64,000 bases of DNA, from contig PBAX01000018.1 of NCBI GenBank assembly GCA_002716385.1, positions 20,403 to 84,402 of the forward strand. The letters are read 5' to 3'. The notes under the pieces are model-generated. The model saw nothing but the letters and a program-made list of their open reading frames with translations, searched no databases and was not told where the DNA came from. This document shows positions 54,625 to 63,304 of the stretch, piece by piece (the stretch's first letter is position 1; each line of letters starts with the position of its first letter). A program made the translations under genes and the position numbers. Source of the stretch: Phycisphaerae bacterium (GTDB lineage: Bacteria; Planctomycetota; Phycisphaerae; Phycisphaerales; SM1A02).

Positions 54625-55968
54625 ATGAACGAAATATTCGATTCCAAAACAACATTTGGAGATCTGGGACTCTCAAGCGACCTCTGCAAGGGAATCCGGG
54701 ACTGTGGGTTCGAGCATCCCACGCATATCCAAGCCCAGCTCATCCCCGAAGCCGTCAAGGGCCACGACATTCTGGGCCAGTCCAAGACCGGAACCGGCAA
54801 GACGGCCGCCTTCGCCCTGCCGATTCTTGAACGGGTTCAGCCAGATCAGCCGATCGCCGGGCTTTGCCTCGTCCCCACACGGGAACTGGCCATTCAGGTG
54901 ACCAGAGAGTTCAATGAACTCGGCGCCCACACCGGGTTGAAGATGCTGGCCGTCTATGGCGGCCAGAAGATCACCGTCCAGGCCAAGAAGCTGGAAGCCA
55001 AACCAAACATCATCATCGGTACACCAGGCCGAGTGATGGACATGAACAACAGAGGGCTTCTTCCCTACAAGGGGATCAAGATCGCCGTTCTGGATGAAGT
55101 CGACAGAATGCTGGACATCGGTTTCCGAGAAGATATCCGCAAGATTCTGGGCTCCATGAAGCAGAAGCATCAGACCGTTTTCGTCTCCGCGACGATTTCG
55201 CCTGAAATCCAGAAGCTGGCTCGACAGTACATGAAGAGTCCGCTCGATCTGACTGCCACCGATGCCAAGCAGCTAACGGTTGCGCAGGTCGAGCAGATGT
55301 TCGTGGCAGTTGAGCCTTGGGACAAGCGTCGACTTGCCCGCTACGTGATCAAACATGAAAAACCTGAAGTCGCCATCATTTTCTGTCGGACCAAGGCCAC
55401 GGTCGACCGTGTCGCTCAGGACCTCAAACGCAACGGAATCGACGTTCATACGCTTCATGCCGACATGCAGCAGGGACAACGGAACCGGGTGATGCAGAAG
55501 ATGAGGGACGGCAAGGCCGATGTGGTCGTCGCCTCCGATCTGGCTGCGAGGGGCATTGATGTCGACAACATCACCTTGGTCATCAACTACGACATACCCG
55601 AGGACCCCGAGATCTACGTTCATCGCATCGGTCGAACCGCTCGACGTGGTCGCAAGGGGAAAGCCATTGCATTCGTTACTCCCGAGCAGGGAGAACTTCT
55701 CGACAAGGTCGAGCAACTGACCAATGTCGAAGTACCCGAGACGCAGTTCCCCGATTTCAAGCCTGGTCCGGAACCTGAAAAGGTCCGCAAGGCACGTGAG
55801 CAGAGTGATGCCGCCATCACTCAGCAGAGAGAGACCAAGTCTCGTTCAAAGGTCGTCGCACCTGACAAGGAAAGCGGCTCGGACACCTCCAAGTTCCCTG
55901 GCGGCATCGTGCCCGTGGCCGCGCCCAAGAAGAGAATGGGCGGACGTCTCCGAACAAGACGATCCTGA
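54625..55968 (+). CDS. DEAD-box-family RNA helicase with DEVD motif
   Basis: The 447-residue protein has motif I SKTGTGKT at 53-60, motif II DEVD at 157-160, motif III SATIS, GTPGRVMDM, ASDLAARGIDVD and motif VI HRIGRTARRG. DEAD is usual for motif II; the third position Val still leaves the catalytic Asp-Glu pair and terminal Asp. A basic C-terminal tail rich in Lys and Arg (KKRMGGRLRTRRS) could bind RNA. Likely roles are ribosome assembly or RNA decay, as for DeaD/RhlE/CshA. It lies upstream of psuG with a 27-base gap. Confidence 0.92.
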   Translation: MNEIFDSKTTFGDLGLSSDLCKGIRDCGFEHPTHIQAQLIPEAVKGHDILGQSKTGTGKTAAFALPILERVQPDQPIAGLCLVPTRELAIQVTREFNELGAHTGLKMLAVYGGQKITVQAKKLEAKPNIIIGTPGRVMDMNNRGLLPYKGIKIAVLDEVDRMLDIGFREDIRKILGSMKQKHQTVFVSATISPEIQKLARQYMKSPLDLTATDAKQLTVAQVEQMFVAVEPWDKRRLARYVIKHEKPEVAIIFCRTKATVDRVAQDLKRNGIDVHTLHADMQQGQRNRVMQKMRDGKADVVVASDLAARGIDVDNITLVINYDIPEDPEIYVHRIGRTARRGRKGKAIAFVTPEQGELLDKVEQLTNVEVPETQFPDFKPGPEPEKVRKAREQSDAAITQQRETKSRSKVVAPDKESGSDTSKFPGGIVPVAAPKKRMGGRLRTRRS

Positions 55969-55995
55969 GTTCTCCCTCTGGCGGGCAACCCTGAA

Positions 55996-57000
55996 ATGGA
56001 ACATCTGTGCATTCATCCTGAGATACGGCAGGCCATGTCAGACGGGTCACCCGTCGTGCTTCTCGAGACGGCGGTGACGACTCGAGGACTGCCTCGTGAA
56101 GGCTGGTCCTGGCAGGGTCGTGATGTGATCACCGATCTCGAACCGGACTGGAATCTGCAAGGCCCGGTCAATCTTGAGCTTGCCCGGTCCATGTCTCGGT
56201 GTGTTCGACGTGAAGGCGCGATTCCCGCGACGGTTGCGATCATGGACGGTCGATGGCGCATCGGCCTCGAACCGGATGAGCTCGAGCAACTCGCACAGGA
56301 TGAAACCGCAGGCAAAGCCTCGATCACGTCGATCGCGGCAGCGCTTCATTCCGGATCCAGTGCCGGCACGACGGTGTCGGGTGCACTGATTGCAGCCGGG
56401 CTCATGAAACGCGTCACAGGCCGGGCTCCATCTGTACTGGCCACAGGTGGTATCGGTGGCGTTCACTTCGACTGGTCTCGCCAACCGGATGTCTCTGCTG
56501 ATCTGAAGGTCATGGCCAGCACGCCGGTGGTGGTCGTGAGCGCCGGCGTCAAATCGATCGTGGATGTCGTCGCGACACGCGAGTGGCTCGAGACTCTGGG
56601 CATCCCGGTGATGGGTCTCGGAACGACTGCCTTCCCGTGTTTCATTGCCGGTGTCGACGAACGTGCACCAGGCGTCCTGAAAGTCGACTCTGAATCCGAA
56701 GCCGCCGACATTGCCAGACTCCACTGGGAAACGGTCGATCCCTCGGGCGGGCTTCTGCTGGGCGTACCGCTTCCAGAGTGCTCCGTTCTGGAGGCATCAA
56801 TCGTGCAGGAAGCCAATGATCGGGCGGAATCCTCCGCCAACGAGGCGGGTGTCGATGGCCCTGATCGAACACCCCATCTACTGTCCCATATGGCCGAAGA
56901 GACCGACGGTCGTTCCCTGATCGCGAATATCCAACTTCTGCTTGCCAATGCCAAGGTCGCCTCCAGACTGGCCAGAAGTCTGCCCCCACAACCGTCTTGA
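55996..57000 (+). CDS. psuG: Pseudouridine-5'-phosphate glycosidase
   Basis: PsuG splits pseudouridine monophosphate into uracil and ribose-5-phosphate. The 334-residue product has LETAVTTRGLP with Glu24, REGAIPATVAIMDG, LATGGIGGVHFDW and the schiff-base-type lysine segment VSAGVKSIVDVVATREWLE. DVSADLKVMASTPVVVV is typical. No psuK (pseudouridine kinase) is seen beside it. It is between the helicase and rho genes on the same strand. Confidence 0.92.
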   Translation: MEHLCIHPEIRQAMSDGSPVVLLETAVTTRGLPREGWSWQGRDVITDLEPDWNLQGPVNLELARSMSRCVRREGAIPATVAIMDGRWRIGLEPDELEQLAQDETAGKASITSIAAALHSGSSAGTTVSGALIAAGLMKRVTGRAPSVLATGGIGGVHFDWSRQPDVSADLKVMASTPVVVVSAGVKSIVDVVATREWLETLGIPVMGLGTTAFPCFIAGVDERAPGVLKVDSESEAADIARLHWETVDPSGGLLLGVPLPECSVLEASIVQEANDRAESSANEAGVDGPDRTPHLLSHMAEETDGRSLIANIQLLLANAKVASRLARSLPPQPS

Positions 57001-57145
57001 CGCCCTCACGGCTGGCTGCTCTACTGTCTGCACCTGAAGGGCTTGCAGCGGCGAGCTGAGCAGGCACTGACCCATTCAATTGAATTGTCTCGCAACTCCC
57101 GGCCACCGGACCGGCTGATTCGCCGACAGGCGATTTTCGTACACC

Positions 57146-58279
57146 ATGACCACAACCACCACCAGCGGAATTCTGGACTTGACCTCTCCAACCGAGTGTC
57201 GACTTCGCCAGTTCGACAACGGGGTCATCGTTACCAAGAACGATCCGCTGGTGCCGGCCACGATGCTCGAGGAATTCCGTCTTCGCAATGGCCAGTTCAT
57301 CACCGCTGAGATCGTCATGAAACGGCCTCGCAAACGATCCGGCAGACCAAGGGGCGAAGCCCGTCCGGTCGTGGAGAGCATTGTGGAGGTCGAAGGCATT
57401 TCTCCGGACGAATATGCCAGCCGAAAATCGTTCGATCAGCTGACCCCGATCGATCCTCAGCCACGCATGTCCCTTGAGTATCCCGGATGCCCACCTTCCT
57501 GCAGGCTCATCGATCTTTTCTGTCCGATTGGATTCGGCACCCGCGGCCTGATCGTTGCGCCACCGAAGGCTGGAAAGACCATTCTGTTGCAGAACATCGC
57601 CTACGGCATCAAGCAACAGCATCCCGATGTGGAGCTCGTCGCGCTTCTGATCGACGAACGCCCCGAGGAAGTCACGGACTTCCGCCGGAACGTGCCGGCC
57701 GAAGTGCTCGCCTCCTCGAACGACCAGGACACCAACGCCCACATCGAGCTTGGAATGCTGGCGATCGAACGGGCACGATGCAAGCTGGAGGCCGGCCGGG
57801 ACGTCGTGGTGCTGCTCGACTCCCTGACGAGACTGGGTCGGGCATTCAACAATTCCCGCAAGTACGGCAGCAGTGGTCGGACCATGTCCGGTGGTGTTGA
57901 TTCCAGAGCACTCGAGGTCCCCAAGCAGCTCTTCGGAGCAGCTCGCAAGGCGGAGGAAGGCGGCTCGCTGACCATCATCGCGACCTGTCTCGTGGAGACC
58001 GGCTCACGAGCCGACCAGATCATCTTCGAGGAGTTCAAGGGAACGGGGAACATGGAACTGGTTCTCGACCGTTCCATCTCCGAGCAACGGCTCTTCCCCG
58101 CCATGAATCTGGCCACCTCGGGTACTCGTCACGAGGATCTGCTGCTGACTCCGACCGAATTCAAGACGATCACGGCCCTGCGTCGAAGACTCACCAACAT
58201 GTCGCCTCCCATGCAGATCGAGCAGCTGCTCAAGGCGCTTGATCGCTACGAGACCAACGAGTCGCTCGTTCAGGGATGA
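57146..58279 (+). CDS. rho: Transcription termination factor Rho, short form
   Basis: Rho is an RNA-dependent ATPase that ends transcription. The 377-residue product has the Rho P-loop APPKAGKT at 138-145, LLIDERPEEVTDFRR, VVLLDSLTRLGRAFN with the Q-loop region SGRTMSGGVDSRALEVPKQL in two parts, and the R-loop in DEL-type GTGNMELVLDR. The N-terminal helical Rho_N domain (about 45 residues in E. coli) is missing, and the RNA-binding CSD begins near residue 20. It is thus a shortened form; whether another rho exists elsewhere is unknown. The next gene starts 4 bases after its stop. Confidence 0.93.
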   Translation: MTTTTTSGILDLTSPTECRLRQFDNGVIVTKNDPLVPATMLEEFRLRNGQFITAEIVMKRPRKRSGRPRGEARPVVESIVEVEGISPDEYASRKSFDQLTPIDPQPRMSLEYPGCPPSCRLIDLFCPIGFGTRGLIVAPPKAGKTILLQNIAYGIKQQHPDVELVALLIDERPEEVTDFRRNVPAEVLASSNDQDTNAHIELGMLAIERARCKLEAGRDVVVLLDSLTRLGRAFNNSRKYGSSGRTMSGGVDSRALEVPKQLFGAARKAEEGGSLTIIATCLVETGSRADQIIFEEFKGTGNMELVLDRSISEQRLFPAMNLATSGTRHEDLLLTPTEFKTITALRRRLTNMSPPMQIEQLLKALDRYETNESLVQG

Positions 58280-58283
58280 CACG

Positions 58284-59771
58284 ATGAGCGCTGAACAGGA
58301 TCGACGTGTCCGTCAACAGATCTCGAGCCTGCTCTACAGCGGTGATCTGGTGAACGCCGAAGCGATGTGCCGGGAACATCTCAAGAAGAGAACCCGTGAT
58401 CACGAGGCCATGGCGATGCTGGCTCATGTGAACTTCACGGTCGGGCAGTTCCAGGACGCCGAACGTGTCCTTTCCCGAGCGATCTCACTTGATTCGAAGC
58501 GAGCCGACTATCAGGCATTGATGGCCGAGATACTCACCAACACGGGGCGTCATCGTGAAGCATTGGCCAGATACGACCGGGCACTCAAGATCCATGGCAG
58601 CTTCGAGGGCGCCATCGCCGGCAAGGCCGAAACCTATCTCCGAATGGGAAAACCAGACAAGGCCCTGAAGTTTCTGGATGGAACCACTGTCCCTGTTGAT
58701 GAAACACCGCTTCTGGCGATCGTGAAGACCCGGACGCTGGTTCGCCTGAAGGAATTCGAAGCGGCACGAACGCTCGCGGAACGGCATCTGCCCGGCGATG
58801 GGCTGAATCAGGAGCATCAACGCTCGCTTCGATTCGCGGCCGCTCTGGCGACCGAACGTGCCGGCGATCTCCAGCAGGCGACCGAGTACTACCAACAGGC
58901 CAACGCTCTCTCGCAGGGGGACTGGGACGTCGAGATGGCTCGCTCCCAGCGTGAGGCCGCCGAAGAGGTATTCGGAACGGAGTCGTTCCCGGAACTGCCT
59001 CGGTCCGAGTGTCAGGACGAGTCTCCGATCTTCATCGTCGGCATGCTCAGAAGCGGCTCGACGTTGACCGAACAGATCATCGATGCCCATCCGCAGGCAG
59101 CCGGACTTGGGGAAATCGACACGCTGCCCACGCTGGCTTCGGCATTGCAGGAAATGCTGTCCACAGCCCTGCCGTATCCGGCCTGCCTCCAGGAAACCAA
59201 CGAGGCCAGCCTGACTGCAGCAGCCGACGTCTATCTGGGCGACACCCGATCAAGAGCCCCCAGGGCACAACGCCGAGTAGACAAGCAGCTGGGCAACTTC
59301 AGCCTTCTGGGATTGATCGCGTTGTTGTTTCCGAAGGCCAAAATCATCCACTGTCGACGACACCCGATGGACACGGGACTCTCGTGCTGGACTCAGAAGT
59401 TCGCGCCTGGCACCAATGCCTGGTCGAACACGCTGGAGGACATCGCCGGTTTCCATCGGGAATACGAAGCCTGGATGGATCTATGGAAACGGGTGCTCCC
59501 CATCCCTGTCCTCGAGGTTCGCTACGAGGATCTCGTGAGGGATCTCGACGGCCAGAGCCGTCGCATCATCGACTTCTGCGGTCTTGAATGGGATGAACGC
59601 TGCCTACGCTTCTGGGAGACCGGCAGGACCGTCCTGACGCTCAGCTCGGATCAGGTGCGTCAACCCCTCTACGAGCAGTCCATTGGGCGTCACAGCCCAT
59701 GGGGAGCCTCCCTGGCCCCCCTGAGGGATGCGCTGGGTGATGCCATCGATCGCTATCAGTCCGAAGCCTGA
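58284..59771 (+). CDS. TPR-sulfotransferase fusion protein
   Basis: The 495-residue protein has about six TPR-like repeats (about 10-225; e.g. AMAMLAHVNFTVGQFQDAERVL) followed by a sulfotransferase domain (about 245-490). The PAPS P-loop IFIVGMLRSGSTLTEQI is near residue 250, and the 3'-phosphate site is in IIHCRRHPMDTGLSCW. These are similar to the TPR-sulfotransferases common in planctomycetes and other marine bacteria. ATG 58284 is 4 bases after the rho stop. Its last 32 bases are duplicated at 60561-60592. It converges with the array gene: stop codons abut. Confidence 0.9.
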   Translation: MSAEQDRRVRQQISSLLYSGDLVNAEAMCREHLKKRTRDHEAMAMLAHVNFTVGQFQDAERVLSRAISLDSKRADYQALMAEILTNTGRHREALARYDRALKIHGSFEGAIAGKAETYLRMGKPDKALKFLDGTTVPVDETPLLAIVKTRTLVRLKEFEAARTLAERHLPGDGLNQEHQRSLRFAAALATERAGDLQQATEYYQQANALSQGDWDVEMARSQREAAEEVFGTESFPELPRSECQDESPIFIVGMLRSGSTLTEQIIDAHPQAAGLGEIDTLPTLASALQEMLSTALPYPACLQETNEASLTAAADVYLGDTRSRAPRAQRRVDKQLGNFSLLGLIALLFPKAKIIHCRRHPMDTGLSCWTQKFAPGTNAWSNTLEDIAGFHREYEAWMDLWKRVLPIPVLEVRYEDLVRDLDGQSRRIIDFCGLEWDERCLRFWETGRTVLTLSSDQVRQPLYEQSIGRHSPWGASLAPLRDALGDAIDRYQSEA

Positions 59772-59834
59772 TCAGCCGCGACGGCGACGGGGCCCCGCGA
59801 AACCGGCGATGGCCAGAACCGCCAAGGCACCAGG
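59740..59834. repeat. Segmental duplication, copy 1 (spans sulfotransferase end and array gene 1 end)
   Basis: This 95-base segment is repeated at 60561-60655 with one mismatch (a cag/gag difference at about 59757/60578). It covers the last 32 bases of the TPR-sulfotransferase frame and the first 63 bases (the C-terminal signal) of the array gene 59772-60470. Nucleotide identity across the sulfotransferase end marks a DNA-level duplication instead of protein-level similarity. Confidence 0.9.
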
Positions 59835-60470
59835 CGCTGGGGGTGTGAGTTGCCCTATTACCGCATCATTCACACTTGCCTGCCAAGTATCGCCATTGGC
59901 ATCCTTACCCTGAAGAAGACCACTGAATAATGCTCGTGGATAACTCACAGTCAATTGCGCAATCAATACGCCGTAGCCATTCCCGGCATTGGTTTGAACT
60001 TCAATTGCCTGCCCTTGTTGCTGGTCAGGCGTCACAAAATAGGTGCCGTTGTCAGTGTAGAGATCAGCTCCACTTTCAAATGAGCCCCAATCAATACCGA
60101 CGTTGTTCAGATTGTTCTCGCCGAATGGAAAACCGTCCTGATACAACGCACCAACAGTCACATAACTGTCCCACTCGAGACTTGGCACGAAGGGAAAGAA
60201 GTTGCTGTTGATTTCCTTGGAAGTCGGGCCGCCATTGACGTTCTGGTAGAAATCACCCTGGGAGGAAAATGACAGCGGCTGGGAACTGTTACCGGCCACA
60301 GCATCAAGGCGATCGCCCGGATCCATCATCGCGTATACGCGGAATGTGGTTCCAAATTCCGAATTGTTGACCACATCCCACTCAATTCCCTGAAAGTCAG
60401 CGTTTGCGGTACCCACCATGGTGAGCCCCGTGACGGCTACGGCTAATGACACAACAGGCTTCTTACTCAT
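59772..60470 (-). CDS. Array protein 1: secreted, PAP-type C-terminal sorting signal
   Basis: The 232-residue protein has a signal peptide (VSLAVAVTGLTMVGTANA), a beta-rich central domain, and a C terminus PPAPGALAVLAIAGFAGP then RRRRG. Shared array motifs are GGPTSKEINSNFFPFVPS, EWDSYVTVGALYQDG and NLNNVGIDW. AGGGGAG precedes the ATG. The tail resembles PEP-CTERM signals read by exosortase-type enzymes. Its stop codon abuts that of the sulfotransferase gene. No function known; secretion and surface attachment or release are inferred. Confidence 0.85.
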   Translation of the reverse strand: MSKKPVVSLAVAVTGLTMVGTANADFQGIEWDVVNNSEFGTTFRVYAMMDPGDRLDAVAGNSSQPLSFSSQGDFYQNVNGGPTSKEINSNFFPFVPSLEWDSYVTVGALYQDGFPFGENNLNNVGIDWGSFESGADLYTDNGTYFVTPDQQQGQAIEVQTNAGNGYGVLIAQLTVSYPRALFSGLLQGKDANGDTWQASVNDAVIGQLTPPAPGALAVLAIAGFAGPRRRRG

Positions 60471-60560
60471 TTGGACGCTCCCCTTCCTATTCCCTCATCT
60501 TCAAACAGGATTTCCAGTCTCAGGAATCCCACTCCAGTTGTCAATCAATGAATCTAAAGA

Positions 60561-60655
60561 ATGCCATCGATCGCTATGAGTCCGAAGCCTGATCAGCCGC
60601 GACGGCGACGGGGCCCCGCGAAACCGGCGATGGCCAGAACCGCCAAGGCACCAGG
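60561..60655. repeat. Segmental duplication, copy 2
   Basis: Second copy of the 95-base segment. Here the sulfotransferase tail piece (60561-60592) is not attached to any sulfotransferase gene; it lies as a remnant between array genes 1 and 2. The rest encodes the C-terminal signal of array gene 2. Confidence 0.9.
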
Positions 60656-61288
60656 TGCCGGTGGATTCAGATCGCCAATCAGGTAATCGGACAGTGCCAC
60701 CTGCCACGCCTCCCCATCGGCGTTCTGGCCTTGCAGAATGCCTGAGAACAAGACCTGAGGATAGGACACCGTGAGTTGTGCGATCAGAACGCCGTATCCA
60801 CCAATGCCGTTCACGAACTGGGCCTCTCCCTGCTGATGATCGAGCCCGACGAACCAGCTGCCACTGTCGGCCACCAGATCCCCGCCATTCTCGAACGTCG
60901 ACCAATCCAGGCCGACGTCGTTCAAGCCGTTTTCACCGAAGGGTGTGCCATCCTGATACAACGCGCCGATGGTGACATAACTGTCCCATTCGAGACTCGG
61001 TACGAACGGAAAGAAGTTGCTGTTGATCTGCCTTGATGTCGGGCCTCCGAGGTTGTTCTGATAGAAGCCCTCGGGACTCGAGATCTCCAGATTCTGAAAG
61101 GAGTTTCCTCCCACGAGATCGAGTCGGCCACCTGACTCCATCATCGCATACAGGCGAACTGTGGACCCCTGATCACCTTCATGGATGAACTCCCAGTCCA
61201 GTCCGTAGAAATCACCCGTGACCACACCCGACATGCCAAGGCCTGCAATCAGGGCAAAGACGGCACCTGCATTGAAGTTTGTTGTCAT
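60593..61288 (-). CDS. Array protein 2: secreted, PAP-type C-terminal sorting signal
   Basis: The 231-residue paralog begins with a hydrophobic signal (GAVFALIAGLGMSGVVTG) and has the array core: GGPTSRQINSNFFPFVPS, EWDSYVTIGALYQDG, NGLNDVGLDW and GYGVLIAQLTVSYP. The tail PPAPGALAVLAIAGFAGPRRRR is the same as in protein 1 and is encoded by the duplicated DNA. It is closest to protein 1. I chose ATG 61286-61288; an in-frame ATG 13 codons upstream would mask the signal peptide start. Confidence 0.85.
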   Translation of the reverse strand: MTTNFNAGAVFALIAGLGMSGVVTGDFYGLDWEFIHEGDQGSTVRLYAMMESGGRLDLVGGNSFQNLEISSPEGFYQNNLGGPTSRQINSNFFPFVPSLEWDSYVTIGALYQDGTPFGENGLNDVGLDWSTFENGGDLVADSGSWFVGLDHQQGEAQFVNGIGGYGVLIAQLTVSYPQVLFSGILQGQNADGEAWQVALSDYLIGDLNPPAPGALAVLAIAGFAGPRRRRG

Positions 61289-61407
61289 GACACGTTCTCG
61301 CAATAGCTGAGAGACTTCTATGTCCACTCAGTCTCATGATGCATGATCCACATGTCAATCATCAAAAACCAAGAACGTCCCCTCAAAGTCCCACCGACCA
61401 AAAAAGA

Positions 61408-61437
61408 CATCTCCGCGACTCGAAAGTCGCGGAGATG
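61408..61437 (-). terminator. Terminator of array gene 3
   Basis: A perfect 13-base stem (CATCTCCGCGACT/AGTCGCGGAGATG) with a CGAA-type loop lies 67 bases past the gene end; on the minus strand it is followed by TCTTTTTT. It resembles the terminator of array gene 4. Confidence 0.9.
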
Positions 61438-61503
61438 CTTCGTGCAAGTGTGCTGGTTGCATGCTGGTTTCGACCAACATGCGACCTAGTGGTTCGTCAT
61501 CGC

Positions 61504-62184
61504 TCAACCGCGACGACGACGGCTGCTGGCGAGGCCAGCGAGGCCGAGCAGTGCAAGAGCACCTGGGGCAGGAATCGGGGTGTTCCATGAAGCACCGATG
61601 GCGTTCCATGTTTCACCGTTTGAATCCTTACCCTGAAGGTTGATCTGGCCAACCAGATCGTCAGCGGTGCCGAGACCACCCTGAACGGTGAACTGACCGA
61701 GGAAGACCTGGCCATTGAGTTCCGCGCCCTGAGCGTCATCCGGGGTGATGAACCAGGAACCGTTGTCGGTTACCAGATCGCCGCCGCCTTCAAAAGCAGA
61801 CCAGTTGATGCCGATGTTGTTCAGATTGTTCTCACCGAAGGGAGCACCATTCTGATACAAGGCACCGATGCTGACATAGCTGTCCCATTCCATGCTTGGA
61901 ACGAAGGGGAAGAAGTTCGAGTTGATCTCCTTCGAAGTAGGACCGCCATTGGCATTCTGGTACATAGTTGCACCATTGGCCGTGCCGATGCTGAGGGTAC
62001 CCACGGAGTTGCCGTAGACGGCATCAACTCGGGCACCTGCATCGAGGTTGGCCATGAGACGATAAGTGTTGCCCTGGTCGCCAGAGTTGACGAGTTCCAT
62101 GGACACGCTCTGGAGTGCTGCCGTGGCCGTACCGGCCAGGAAGAGTCCTCCAACAGCGCCAGCAAATACGCTGGTAAGTTTCAT
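61504..62184 (-). CDS. Array protein 3: secreted, PAP-type C-terminal sorting signal
   Basis: The 226-residue protein has a signal peptide (SVFAGAVGGLFLAGTATA) and the array core GGPTSKEINSNFFPFVPS, EWDSYVSIGALYQNG, NLNNIGINW. The C-terminal part differs from proteins 1 and 2: GQVFLGQFTVQGGLGTADDLVG. The tail is PIPAPGALALLGLAGLASS then RRRRG. AAAGGAG precedes the ATG. It has its own terminator and probably its own promoter. It is closest to protein 4. Confidence 0.88.
   Translation of the reverse strand: MKLTSVFAGAVGGLFLAGTATAALQSVSMELVNSGDQGNTYRLMANLDAGARVDAVYGNSVGTLSIGTANGATMYQNANGGPTSKEINSNFFPFVPSMEWDSYVSIGALYQNGAPFGENNLNNIGINWSAFEGGGDLVTDNGSWFITPDDAQGAELNGQVFLGQFTVQGGLGTADDLVGQINLQGKDSNGETWNAIGASWNTPIPAPGALALLGLAGLASSRRRRG
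61865..61956. repeat. 92-base block identical to 62985-63076
   Basis: A 92-base segment inside array gene 3, encoding the GGPTSKEINSNFFPF and EWDSYVSIGALYQ region, is identical to one in gene 4. It is interrupted on both sides by differences, so the identity is local. Recent duplication or gene conversion can explain this. Confidence 0.85.
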
Positions 62185-62626
62185 AACAAAACTCCTTTAT
62201 CCAATCAGCACGTGAGACTGGATGAAGTGGTGCTTTTCTGACTTCTCAATAATCTTCCCAATACATGGGGCAGAAACCCTCACAGGCACCACATCTGTCG
62301 TAGGCCTGCCCCTTCTCCAACCTGAATGTAGTGGATCCAGCCCCCCTGATGCAAGAACAAAACAAATTGAGGCGATCAGGCCGAGCTATCCCCAAGTCAT
62401 GCACTTATAGGACCTTAAAGGGGCTTTAAACAGCCTTTAAGTGCATTCAAGCACCCCCCGAGGCAGTTTGACCGGTCAGATAGCCCACCAATTACTGAAT
62501 CAATTCTGGAAAATCGCCCCTAAATGGCCCAAAAAGACACCTCCGCGACCAGAGGCCGCGGAGGTGATTCGTGTGTGTTCGTTGCTGGCTCATGCCATCA
62601 CGGCAGGAAACCTTATTGTCGTGGAC
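62185..62626. other. Intergenic region between array genes 3 and 4
   Basis: About 440 bases. It holds the terminator of gene 4 (62538-62566) and, upstream of gene 3, AT-rich DNA that should carry its promoter. A TTAAAGG/CCTTTAA-rich stretch lies near 62410-62450. No coding frame or RNA gene is recognised. Confidence 0.5.
62538..62566 (-). terminator. Terminator of array gene 4
   Basis: A 10-base stem (CACCTCCGCG/CGCGGAGGTG) with further pairing lies 61 bases past the gene; on the minus strand TCTTTTT follows. Same design and similar sequence as the terminator of gene 3, so the terminators were duplicated with the genes. Confidence 0.9.
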
Positions 62627-63304
62627 TCAGCCGCGACGACGGCGACGACCGGCTACACCGGCGAGGCCGAGAAGAGCGAGGGCACCAGGTGCGGGGACAA
62701 TTGTCCATGAAGCGCCGATGGCGTTCCATGTTTCACCGCTTGCATCCTTGCCCTGAAGGTTGATCTGACCTACCAGATCTTCAGAGGTACCAAGACCACC
62801 CTGAACGGTGAACTGACCGAGGAAGACCTGGCCATTGAGTTCCGCGCCCTGAGCGTCGTCAGGGGTGACGAACCAGGAACCGTTGTCGGAGTAGAGATCT
62901 CCTCCACCTTCCCAACTGGCCCAATCGACACCGATGTTGTTCAGATTGTTGGCTCCGAAGGGAGCACCATTCTGATACAAGGCGCCGATGCTGACATAGC
63001 TGTCCCATTCCATGCTTGGAACGAAGGGGAAGAAGTTCGAGTTGATCTCCTTCGAAGTAGGACCGCCATTGGCATTGTGGTACATGGTTGCACCGTTGGC
63101 CGCAGCGATGGACAGAGCACCCTGGGAGTTGCCGTAGACGGCATCAACTCGGGCACCTGCATCAAGGTTGGCCATTAGACGATAGGTGTTGCCTTCGGCG
63201 CCCGAGTTAACGAGTTCCATAGAAAGGCTTTGGAGCGCTGCCGAAGCCGAACCGGCCAAGGCGATGCCTCCAACTACACCAGCAAAAACACTGATCTTTC
63301 TCAT
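62627..63304 (-). CDS. Array protein 4: secreted, PAP-type C-terminal sorting signal
   Basis: The 225-residue protein has a signal peptide (VFAGVVGGIALAGSASA), core GGPTSKEINSNFFPFVPS, EWDSYVSIGALYQNG and NLNNIGVDW, and the tail VPAPGALALLGLAGVAG then RRRRRG. GAGGAGAAAG precedes the ATG. It is nearly identical to protein 3 over much of its length, e.g. DAQGAELNGQVFLGQFTVQG, but differs in the SQGALSIAAAN stretch. Own terminator downstream. Confidence 0.88.
   Translation of the reverse strand: MRKISVFAGVVGGIALAGSASAALQSLSMELVNSGAEGNTYRLMANLDAGARVDAVYGNSQGALSIAAANGATMYHNANGGPTSKEINSNFFPFVPSMEWDSYVSIGALYQNGAPFGANNLNNIGVDWASWEGGGDLYSDNGSWFVTPDDAQGAELNGQVFLGQFTVQGGLGTSEDLVGQINLQGKDASGETWNAIGASWTIVPAPGALALLGLAGVAGRRRRRG
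62985..63076. repeat. 92-base block identical to 61865-61956
   Basis: The second copy of the block identical between array genes 3 and 4. Confidence 0.85.

Noticed and set aside
53253..54800. Extended alanine racemase of 515 residues
   Set aside because: The first 100 codons overlap the divergent helicase gene and have no family similarity; the ATG at 54498-54500 matches known starts.
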